This document shows, one piece after another, positions 1-10,400 of a DNA stretch of 56,471 bases. Made by a program: the position numbers and the translations under genes. The stretch's first letter is position 1. Every line of letters starts with the position of its first letter. Source of the stretch: a virus; the IMG/VR virus record IMGVR_UViG_3300027851_000033, positions 1-56,471 of that record. One strand, given 5' to 3'. A model generated the notes under the pieces. The model saw only the letters and a program-made list of their open reading frames with translations. It was not told the DNA's origin and searched no databases.

Positions 1-2
1 GC

Positions 3-134
3 GAGGCGTGCGCCAAAGCGGCAGAGGGATTCACAGACTACCGCGACGACCGCAAGTGGGTGCCGGGGAGCCTGTACGACACCCTGCGGCGCGAAACGGC
101 TGCATTCATTCGCAAGCGCTCTAACGTAAAGTAG
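3..134 (+). CDS. 3' end of cassette gene of unknown function (partial)
   Basis: The start lies left of the window. This frame gives 43 residues ending in RKRSNVK and is rich in Arg, Lys and Glu; the other two frames look non-coding. I do not recognise a family. Codons for Ser-Asn overlap CTCTAAC (119-125), an attC R'' box, as in the small genes of the array at the right end. The last three codons and the stop come from sequence after CTAACG, probably phage DNA. In the undisturbed cassette the frame would run on into attC, as the genes ending at 54776 and 56312 do. Confidence 0.6.
   Translation, partial: EACAKAAEGFTDYRDDRKWVPGSLYDTLRRETAAFIRKRSNVK
119..126 (+). other. attC R'' box split from its attC (left phage-integron junction)
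   Basis: CTCTAACG matches the R'' ends of attC sites at 54707 and 55004 exactly. No L''/L' palindrome or R' box follows; phage integrase sequence starts within 25 bases. The six bases CTAACG (121-126) recur at 51580-51585, the first attC on the right. I read this as the left boundary of the phage insertion. Confidence 0.65.
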
Positions 135-148
135 ACACCTAATCATAA

Positions 149-1147
149 TCAAATGCGTCCTGCTATATCCTCGGCGGATTCTCGATAGTAGACTTCCGAG
201 AGCATGCGAATATCCTTGTGTCCGCTGATCTTAGCTAGGGTTAGAACATCAACTTTACGCGCCAGCAAGGTCAAGGCTTCCGCTCTCGCATCGTGAAAAT
301 GCAGGTCATTGATCATTAATCTATCCCGCGCCTTGCGAAACAGCGCATCCAGCGAAGCAGAGGTAATGTGAAACCATTTGCCACGTCCCGCCATAGGGCG
401 CATCAGACGAATCGCCTTGCCTGTCAGCGGTATCAGTCGCGGCTTGCCAGTAGCGTGAAGTCGCTTATGGTTTCCGATGGTGCTGACCCGCTTGGTTAGA
501 TTAACCGTCGAATCCGATAATTGAAGCACCTCGCCAGCCCGCATTCCGGTACGAAGTGATATTAAAAAAGCCAGCGCCACCTCTTGCTGCTTGGTTTCTG
601 GTGGACGACCTGATCGGTACTCCAGCAAGCGACAAAGCGCCCGCACCTCGCACGGCAACACGCGCCTATCTCGTGATGGTTGTTTGGATGGCAAGCGCAA
701 CCCTACCCACGGGTTCTTATCCATCCAGCGCCATTCCTCACGGCAAACACGAAAGGCGTTTCGCAGCCAATTCACATCCCGCAGCACGGACGCAGCCGAC
801 ACGACTTTCAAGCGCGCATCACGCCATGCCACCAAATCAGGCGTATCGACTTCGGATAGCTTCTTGTCGGCTAATTCTGGAAAGTCACGCAGCAAGGCAT
901 TAATCCTGAGTCCTTCCGCCCGTTCACCGGCTTTCAAAGGCGTGATCTTGTCGAGGTAATTTTCCAGCATGCCCCGAACCGTATGCAACTCTGCCGGTGA
1001 GCGTTGCAGGTTGTCCCGTAGCTGGTTTTCTGTGGTGGAAGCCCACGCCTGCGCCTCTCGCTTCGTGCGACATATCCGTGTTAACCGCCGCTTGTTAACC
1101 GTGACAATCGCCCGCCAGCCCGACTTATGGGCAAAGATTGAAGCCAT
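149..1147 (-). CDS. int: Phage tyrosine recombinase (integrase)
   Basis: A 332-residue site-specific recombinase that should integrate and excise the phage. The catalytic set is visible: Arg in RTGMRAGEVLQL, Lys in the HATGKPRLIPL beta-hairpin region, HDAR (HxxR), the GHKD histidine and the C-terminal tyrosine in SEVYYRESA. The N-terminal part has an arm-binding-like segment followed by a core-binding region. Length and layout fit phage integrases. I see no extra segment typical of integron integrases, so this is not called IntI. The gene stops 23 bases from the left junction, and its start is 11 bases from the first TGTGCA repeat of an attP-like region. Confidence 0.93.
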   Translation of the reverse strand: MASIFAHKSGWRAIVTVNKRRLTRICRTKREAQAWASTTENQLRDNLQRSPAELHTVRGMLENYLDKITPLKAGERAEGLRINALLRDFPELADKKLSEVDTPDLVAWRDARLKVVSAASVLRDVNWLRNAFRVCREEWRWMDKNPWVGLRLPSKQPSRDRRVLPCEVRALCRLLEYRSGRPPETKQQEVALAFLISLRTGMRAGEVLQLSDSTVNLTKRVSTIGNHKRLHATGKPRLIPLTGKAIRLMRPMAGRGKWFHITSASLDALFRKARDRLMINDLHFHDARAEALTLLARKVDVLTLAKISGHKDIRMLSEVYYRESAEDIAGRI

Positions 1148-1157
1148 GACTCCCCCG

Positions 1158-1379
1158 TGTGCACCACCGTGTGCATTTTTTGTGCACCCGAATGTAATTT
1201 AAGTCGACTTGGAGTTCAACTTTATTACAGACTAGGTTAAAAGATTCTGCTTAACCTGCTGTTTTGAAAGGATTGATGTATTGACACTATCAACTCTTTC
1301 TTTTTCATGGTGCCCGGGACCGGAAACTAAGTTCTAGTATTTGCAATGGTATTGGTAATCTGTGTGCATTTCATGTGCA
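1158..1379. other. Putative phage attP region, unsplit
   Basis: This gene-free stretch between integrase and giant gene has five direct TGTGCA copies, at 1158, 1170, 1181, 1363 and 1374. Spacing within each group is 11-12 bases, about one helical turn, as for integrase arm sites. Between the two groups lies a tRNA-3'-end-like core (1308-1325). Arms flanking a tRNA-derived core are the usual layout of attP. Nothing else was recognised in this interval. Confidence 0.55.
1308..1325 (-). other. tRNA-Leu 3'-end identity block (putative attP core)
   Basis: On the minus strand this reads TTCCGGTCCCGGGCACCA. That fits the end of a T-loop, a T-stem 3' strand (CCGGT), an acceptor 3' strand (CCCGGGC), discriminator A and CCA. 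Betaproteobacterial tRNA-Leu genes commonly start GCCCGGG, which would pair with it. The rest of the tRNA is absent, so this is not a tRNA gene. Assignment to tRNA-Leu is from memory of the family. Confidence 0.5.
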
Positions 1380-1423
1380 AATTAGTAACGGCGCGAAAGC
1401 GGGAACCAGATAATAGTCTACTC

Positions 1424-4400
1424 TCAAGACCCTGCTACACGCTCCATGAATTCCTTCTCTACGGCTTGTTTTTTCTCTATCTGTGCTTTTGCCTTGGCGT
1501 TAAACTCGTCTCTATCTATACCTTTTTTCTGGAATTCACGCTTAAGCGCCGTGATATTTTTATCAATCTCCATCATCTTTGCCTGCGCCGCACGCTGAGC
1601 ATTAAGTCTCAGCACGTCAGGCGGATAGCTTCCGAGCTTGATCCCGACCGATGAGATGATTGACTGTGCCAAACTCTGCTCACGACCAAATGAATCAGTC
1701 TTCCCGCTTCCGGCATTGGAGATACCTGTCCATGCGTAAGTCCCAGGAAGGACAGCAATGTTCGGCGCGAACGCCTTGTAGAGGTAGTCGGTCAGCTTCG
1801 CTGCTTGTTCATAAGCGGTATCCGTTTCCAACGTAATGCTCTTGCCGGTAAATCCTTGCTTATTCAGCATCAGTTCTGCCATGAGCGCAAGTGGCCCGCC
1901 TGGTGTCATTGATGGGAGGATGGGCAACGCAGCGTGACTCTGACCAGCGTCAAATATATCGCCTACAGGTATCCAGCGCCGGATGTCCAAGAATACCGGT
2001 GATCCATTGGCATCATTCCATGGCATGCGTATCAGCTTGGGCGTAATACCCCAAATCCTACCAGCTTTTTCCTCCGGCAACAGTTTGCGTTCGTCGTCTT
2101 CATCGCCACCCGACAGCATGTAGCCAAGCGCGTTAATCGCTCCCGCCAGCAAACCCAGCTTAATTAGCTTCCACGGCTTCTTGGCTGCGATTTCCAGCAT
2201 CATCGGCGCTGCGCGATAAGTGAATGCAACGAACGGTAGCGCTGTGCTTCTCATCATCTGAACCCATGGTGCATTGATGTTGTAGTCGAGGAATGACTTA
2301 CGCGCCACCTTTCCAGCAACTTGGTCAGTCGCACCATCTTCCTTGGCCTTAAGCCAAGCCGCAAGACGGAAGACCTGATCCTCGGCTTCATAAAGATCAA
2401 TCATTGCGCGTGCCGTTTTGACGGTGATTTTTCCCGCTGCGCTTGGCTTAAGCGCATCCCATGCAGACGGGAAGCGCCCTTTGAGCGCCAACTGCAAAGC
2501 GGACATGACACCTACCTGGCCAGTCACATTACCCGCGATGCCAAGCTCTTTTCCCAGCGCATCTAATAATGGGCGCAGCTGCTCCTGCTGCAATTCCTTT
2601 GTTACCCATGTTCCGATAGAGCCGCCAGAATCACCGAAGCGTGCCAGCACCTCATCCGCCGCCGCGTCCTTGGAAGTCATCAGCCTGAGTGCCTTGAGGA
2701 CATGCCCAGCCGTCACATCATGCCAATCTGCCATGACAAAGTTCGCCATGACGTTGTTCATGTGGACAGCGGGGCTCAGGGCAGTTTTTGAAGCTTTCCA
2801 TGCGCGATGAATCGCGGCGTAGGTTTCGCCCAAGGGTTGATAGCGGAAGCCGATCGTCTGCCGCACATCATTCCAGATAGGTGCCGGTAGATAGCGGCCA
2901 GCCAGCGCCCCGTATCGCTTGACCTTCGTGCCTGGGACAACTACATCAGGCACTTTCACCCACTCACCTGTTTTGTATGTGTCACGCATGCGATCAGATG
3001 CCTCGACAATCTTGCCATCAATTGCTTCGCCGTCTATCTTGGCGTAATTCTGCCCAAGCCATTGCAGGTATTTACCCGTTTCAACATCGTGGATCATGCC
3101 GTGCAAGGTCTTGGCTATCGCGTAGCGCGCCTCATCAATCTCACCCATCAACTCGCGCTCTTGCTTGGTGAAGTCGCGCCAGACAATGAGATTATTTCCC
3201 TTGGTATCGCGGACTTCCCATGTTCCCATCTGATCCCATGCGCCATAACGCGCGGGGATGGCTTCTCCTGCTGGCCAGTAAGCCACCTCCAGCAGTCTTC
3301 CCTTGCTCTTGTCGCTCATGCCGGGAATCGCCGCCGTGCCTTCGCCGGAAGATGCCCGGCGTTCCAGCCGGATGAATCGCTCACCCTTCAACTGTTTGTC
3401 AGCCTTGCCTTGCTGTGTTTTGCGATTCCACCACTCTGGCGAACCGTTCTTGATCTTCGCCATATCCACGGCATCCGTCATCCCGCGACCTTTGTATTGA
3501 TCGCCCAGGACAGCAATAGCGCGTTTCCTTGCTGCCGTCTCGCCGCCGGTCAATTCTGCCGTATGCTTAGCATAGCTACGGTGCAGATAGGCGAATCGAT
3601 TGCGCTTGTAGGCTTCCTCATCCAATTGGCCGAGGCGTACCGCTTCTTTCGATAGGCCGTCAATCATTTTCTCAACTTCAGCCAGCGTCTTGATTGACTC
3701 GGGCGGCAACTGTTCCATGAACCAGTCGGAAGACTGCGGATTATCCGTGTTCATCCATTCATAGGCGATACGACTTTCTGCCCTGGTCAGGGTAGATAAC
3801 TTCTCAAGCAATGTGCCAGCCGCACGAAGCTGACGTTTCTGCCGCCCCTGAACGATAGCGCGCTGATCTATAACAGCCTCGGGGATGCCGTAATCAGACA
3901 CCATGCCAGCCTTGATGGTTTCCGGCGTCCAGCGATCCAGCAAGAAACCGGCCTTGTTGTAAGCCGCCATAGTCAGCTTGTCAATCTGTGCGGCCTGCAT
4001 GACACCTTTTATTAAAACATCGAAAGGACGTGGTGTGCCTGCTTTCGTTTGAATAATAGTCTCGGCACGCTGTTCAGAGGTCGGCGCTAGTGATACAGCG
4101 TGGGACAGGCGCGTTCCCGTTGATATGCTGCCACCCTTACCGGAACGCACCCATTCGCGTGCCGTGCCCAGCAAGTCGGCCACATATAAATCCGCCTGCT
4201 GCTGTTCGCTCAACCCGGCATTCAGCCATTGATCCAGCTTGGCCGCCAGTAATTTTGCCCCGGCCTTGTTCAACCAGTTGCGCACTACCTGCACCACCTT
4301 GCGCCAGCCGCGTAGCTTGGCGAGTTCAACATCTGGAATGTCCGCCAGCACTTCTTCAACTGCGTCCAGGTTTGACTTGAGTCCACGTGCATCACGCATC

Positions 4401-7400
4401 TGTATCGCGGCCTTGCGCACTTTGGCATTCATCAATAACACATGCTGGAGCGCAGAATCAAGCTCCTTGCCTACCGCGCCACGCAGTCCGTAGTGTGTTA
4501 TTTCATGAGTTGCCAGCACATGCTCGGCGCGCGCTTCGTCGGCCATGCCGGAGGCAAACAGGTAAATCTCGCCCTCGTGGGTTGCGCCCTCTACGTCATT
4601 CCAAGCGTCTGACTTCTTGATGAAGTCGCGCAATGCCTTCTGCGTCTGGTCATTGGTGGATAGATCAGCGGGCGATGCGAAGACATGCACCCGTGGCAGG
4701 TTCTTGAAGCCCTTGGAGACACGATCAACCACAGCATGCAGGTCGCGCAAGGCCATACCACGACCAGTTGATTTTGTATCAACGGCCTTGCCACGATAGG
4801 CGGTCATGAACAACGGATAAGCGGCCTCCGGCATGTAGTTCTTCGCCGTCAATCCCCGCGTTGCAAACAGCTCTGCCTTCTTCAGCATCAGCAGAGCTTC
4901 GGCATCTGTCTTTGCTTCGAGCGAATTGGCCAGCCGATGCAGCCCCATTGAACGAAGCAGGCTTTGCAATACTGCCGCGAACCGCTTCCATCCCTTCAGA
5001 GATTCACCTGTCTGCGCAATCTTCGCCAGCGCTTCGTCGATTGAGATATAGTGGATGTCGTTATCTGATAGGCTGTAGTCTGATTTCAGGTCGGCGATCA
5101 GGTCGATATTCTTGCTTCGCCACGCTGCCGCCATCAATCTCACGCGAGGATTAGCGTCATGAATCTCACCAAGCGCCGCATCAAGTGCCGAACCAAAGAA
5201 TCCCCGAAGGCCAAAATGAGCAAGTTCATGGAAGGTGACTTCCCTTACATCTTCCGCGCTTCGGATTCCACCAGCCACGAGGTAGAGCGTCCCCTTATAC
5301 ATAGCACCACGGGTATCACTGGGCGCATCGAAGGGAAGGTCAGACGGGCGCCAGACTACCTTTACATCCGGCGCATTTCCAAGGCCACCAAGTATATTAT
5401 CCGCCTCTTGACCCACGCTGGCGATTGAAACACCCCCCGCCAGCGGGTTGTCGGCACGCGATAGTCTCGGTGTATCTGTACTGTTATCCTGCTGATCCGT
5501 ATTTTCATCGGATGCCTGGTCTGCCATCATCGCCGCTTCCAGCGCATCAGCCTCGCTGATCCTGTTCGACAGTTCCTGAGCAAACTGGAATTTCGCATCC
5601 AGCCGATCCACCAGCGCCGCACGCTTGGCCTTGGCGTCCTCGATCCGCTGTTTGAGTTCAGATGGTTTGCGTGCCAGCGCTGCAAGCGTGTTGGTCGCAC
5701 GCATCGAGATACCTACGGGGTCATCATTGACATCGCGCACAAGGACATGCGCTTCCTCACCCAATGTCATACCCAGTTGCGAGCGGTATTCAGTCACTTT
5801 GTCATCAAAGTCACGCACGATCTTCCCGAAAAACTCAATAGGAAAACTGGAGATTTCACCGATCTTGAAGCGGCCATCTTTGCCGTGTGCAGCGCTCTCC
5901 TTGAATTTTGCCAACAGAGCTTCAGCCCACTCCTTGCGCTTGTCGAAAACCTTGTCCCCGGCTCTGGCCTTAAAGTTTTCTCCGGAAAGATCAACAACCT
6001 TTTTGGCCATCTTTTCAGCCGCAGGCAGTTGTCTATCCGCCGAAGCAATCCACTCGCCAGCCAGATCATAATCATGCCGCAACCGAGACCGGGTTTCTTC
6101 ATGGGCGCGGAACAGTCGCTGATACTTCGATATGTCTGCCTTGATGCCTGCCAATTGGATAGCACGCGGGTCGCCTGCCGTCATTGCGGTAGCAATCTGG
6201 AACTGGCTGACATCACTCAAGTCATCTATTGAGCGGACAGACGTATCACCCGATAGCGCCTGGTCAATAAACTGCTGTTTGCTGGCTAGCATTTGCCACA
6301 TCACCGCGTCATAGCTCCCCTTGGTCGAGAAAGCATAAATCTCCACCAGCGGGTTCTTGTTGCCCTGACGGATGATACGGCCTTCGCGCTGCTCCAAATC
6401 GGCTGGATACCATGGCGTATCAAGATGGTGCAAAGCGATCAATCGTTGTTGAGCATTAACCCCTGTGCCCATATTCTTGCTACTACCTACCAGAATGCGC
6501 ACCCGCCCGGCATTCACGTCCTTGAACAGCTTCAGTTTTGCTGTTGATTTCTTATGGTCGCCCATGAATGCAACCTGCTTGGCAGGAATGCCCGCATCAC
6601 GCAAGCGCTTTTCCATCCAGGCGCGGGCATTGAACCCACGATTTGCCGTCACACCAGCACCAAAGCCCAAGTCGGAAAACACCATCTGCGAACCACCCTT
6701 GTCCGGTTCCATCTGGCCATCCTTGCCCATGTATTCATTATTGGCCGTGCGCCGATAAACCTCGATCACGCCATCTATCATCTTGTTCAGCTTGGAATCC
6801 GGATCGGATGGCAGCGACGGATCAACAAACCGCATATCAATCGCCGCCAGTCGGCCATCGCCGATGATGCGAATGATCGGGTCTGGATTGTTTGGCTCGC
6901 CCTGGCTTGGCTTCCATGCCCGCGACTCTTCCAGCCGAAGAGCCAAAGCCTCCTTGTAGGCAGAATAATCTTCCGTTTGCGGCGTCACCTCCAGGCTACG
7001 CGAGCCGTTCTTGACCTTTGGCCGCTTGTCGCCCAACATCACCGCCAGATGGTCTGCCGTCAGTACATCGGAGAATTCACGAAACATCTGCGTCATTTCA
7101 GGCACATTCACGAACTTGGTGAACCGCGTCACCTGTGAGTATTTTCCAGAAGCATCCGCCTCGATCTCGGTATTTTCCTGGCCAAACATCGACGCCCAGG
7201 CATCGAAGTCCTGTAACCCTCTATCCTCTAGCGCTTGGGGTGACATGAATCGCTGCACAGAATAAAGCTCTGCCAGTGTGTTGGTAATCGGTGTGCCTGA
7301 CATCATGACCAATGAGCGCCCCGGCTTCTTCTGCTCCAGCCATCGGGTTTTCATCCACAAGTCAAACGCGCGGTCGGAGCCTGAAGAATCAATCCCCTTG

Positions 7401-10400
7401 ACCTGACGCAGGGTGGTGAAGGCCAGCTTGCGGAATTCATGCGCCTCATCAACATAAATTTGATCCACGCCCAACTGGTCAAAGCGCACATTCTTGTCCT
7501 TGCCGTCGGATGACATGGCCGCTTCCAGTTTTTGCTCCATCTTCTCGATGCGGTTTTGGATGTCGCGCACCTTGGGGTCGCGGCTACGCTGGCCCTCTTC
7601 GCCGCCCGCCTCTTCCAGTGCGGCACGCAGGTAATCCAGTTGCTCGGTAATCATCTTTTCCTTGAACTCCGGATCAAGGTCAAGCAACTTGAAAGCTGAA
7701 TGGGTAATGATGACGCCATCTACATCTGATAGCGCAACGCGCGACACGAAGCGGCGGCGGTTGTCGGTATGGAACTGCTTTTCATCAGCCACCATCAGTT
7801 TCGCAGTCGGATAAAGTTGCAGCCATTCCCGAGCAAACTGCTGGAGCATGTGGTTCGGCACTACCATCATAGGCTTCTTGACCAGACCAAGCCGCTTTTG
7901 CTCCATGGCAGAGATCACCGCTGCCCACGTTTTTCCAGCACCAACAGAGTGCGCCAGATAGGTGTTGCCCGACTGGATGATGCGCCATGCACCCCGTTTC
8001 ACATGGTCAAATACATTGATGGTCGACGTTTTCCCCGGCAAGGTCAGGTGGCGGCCATCGAAAGATCGGGAGACCGTGGTATTGAACTTGTCGTTATAGA
8101 CGCGTACCAACTCGTCAGTCCGTTGCCCATCTGTCCACAACCAGTCAGCAAAGGCTTCGCGCATCTGCGCCAGTTTCTGATTGGCCGCTTCGGTTGAGGC
8201 CGCATCGAATACGGACTTTTTATCTACCCCGCTGCCTTCGGTGCGCGTGATCCTGATCGGATTGCCTGACAGCGCATGCTGCAAGATTTCAGCAGCATTG
8301 CGATCTAGCGTGCCCCAGTCCGAAGTTGCAGCAGCCGAACTGTATCCCGACTTCGCCTCTACCGTCCATTGCCCGGTACGCTCGTTATAAGTAACCTTGG
8401 CCGTTATGCCTGCCTTTTCCTTGAGAAACTTCTCATAGTCGGATTCTGGAATCCAGTTCATGCCTATGGCTGCCGTAATATCCGATGGCGGCACTGGCGC
8501 AGGCTGCGCATTGATTAACGCCTCAATGTTGCGCTCATAGCGACGGTCAGTCTTGACAGATTCCTGCGCTTCTTTGAGTTTCTTCTTGACGTTGCCAGAC
8601 AGGTATTCGTCAGCCATCTGCCAACCGGCGGAAGGCGATTCATAAACCGCCGTGCCTAGCATTGCGATGGCTTCCTGCTCATCAATTCCCAGTCGTTCAG
8701 CGATCAACGGAATATCCACCTTGCCGGTATCGTTCAGCACCGACAGCAGCGCATCGTGCGGCGTCTCGATCCGTGGCGACGAAGGTTTGTTCAGGATGCG
8801 CGATGACAGCCACGGACTGGGCGTTATCTCTCCCGTCTCTTCATTTAGGACTTCCAGCGACTCAACCAGCGTTGAATCCGGATCATCGCTGATCTTGTTG
8901 CGCAAGTCGAATCGGCGCCATGTGACGGTATCCTCAATAGTTTCCCCGGTATCCTCATCCTGTTTCTTGGTGATGCGCTCAAAGGCCTTGTTTTGGAGAA
9001 GGTTGCCGTGCTTTTTAGTGAAGTCACGGTATGTCTTTTGCAACGCCTTCAGCGAGTCCTCCCATGGCCCATCATTCAACTGGTCGTAGTGGGATTGGAG
9101 CAGCGTATCGCGCAAGCGCACATAATCCTTGAGCAGCGCCACAGTCTTTTCGTTTTTACCGGCATCGGCACGCACCCCAACGCCGCCCTCGCGCTGCATC
9201 AGAATTCCTGCATCAGACAAGTAGTAGTTGCCTTCCTTCTGCGCTTTTGGGTTGAAGTCGATCTCTCGCACCTGCGCCGCTTTGGCGGCCGTTCCTGTTG
9301 CCTGGTAAATGTCTTTTGGCAGATTCTCTACCGCCGCATCGAATTGCGCCTCGATGTCGCCCTCCTTCGGCAGCACGGTGTATTCATCCTTCCCGTACAT
9401 CGACCCCTTCAGGCTATGTGTACCCAGCACCATTTCGGGGTGAGCGGCGAAGTATTCGTTGATGGTAGCCTGGCCTTCCGGCGTTTCGATCTGTTGCACG
9501 CCTATCCATGGCTGACGCGTAGTATTATTGCCATCAGTCGTTGCGCCCAAACGACCTCCGGGCGAGGATTGAAACTTACGCAGGAACAGCACATCGGTTA
9601 CGACCTCTGTGCCAGCGTTCTTCATGAATGCTGTTTGTGGTAAACGGATCGCGCCAATCAACTCGGCACGATCCGAAAGATACTTACGCGCCTTGTCGCC
9701 CTGTTTGTCCATGGTATAGCGGCTGGTCACATAGACCATCAGTCCGCCCGGCTTCACCTTGTCGATAGACTTGGCGAAGAAATAGTCATGGAGCGAAAAT
9801 GCCAGCCTCTTGTAACGTGGATCAGACAGAATCGGGATATTTGCAAACGGCGGGTTGCCAATCGCCACATCATAGAAGTTGTCCGGCAAGGCTGAGTCAA
9901 CGAAGCTCTCGACAGCAATGCGCTCATCCGGGAATAGTTGTTTGAGGATAGCGCCGGTGATGTTATCAAACTCGATACCGGTATATACAGAGTTGGTTGC
10001 CATGGCTGGCGTCATCAAGCCTGGGAATATGCCAATCCCCGCACCAGGTTCCAGAATAGCCCCGCCCTTGAATCCCATGCGATCCATGGCCTTCCACATG
10101 GATTGCACCACGGCGCGGCTGGTGTAATGCGCGTATTGCGTGGAACGCTCTGCCGTCGCCATCTCGTCTGCGGTCAACAGCCCGCGCACTCGCTCCCGTA
10201 GTTCTTTCCACTGCTTATCGAGTTCCCATGGACGAGTCGAAAAAATCTGGTTACGGATGCCGGAGGCACCCCAGCCGATGAACTTGGCCAAGATGGCTTG
10301 CTCGTCCCTGGTCGCCTGGCGCCCTTCGGCTTCGAGCTTCTTGATTAGTTCTACCGCGTCGACATTCTGTCGCGCCTTGGTCAGCCAGCCACCTTCATAA

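Noticed and set aside
149-1147. Integrase as an integron integrase (IntI)
   Set aside because: It has the tyrosine recombinase residues but I see no IntI-specific extra segment, and it lies beside an attP-like region. No attI or Pc promoter is seen.
1308-1325. A tRNA gene
   Set aside because: Only the 3' end is present; no D-arm, anticodon arm or 5' acceptor strand precedes it.
5159-5428. Plus-strand ORF opposite the zincin region
   Set aside because: The opposite frame encodes conserved HELAHFG-type sequence; the plus frame looks random.
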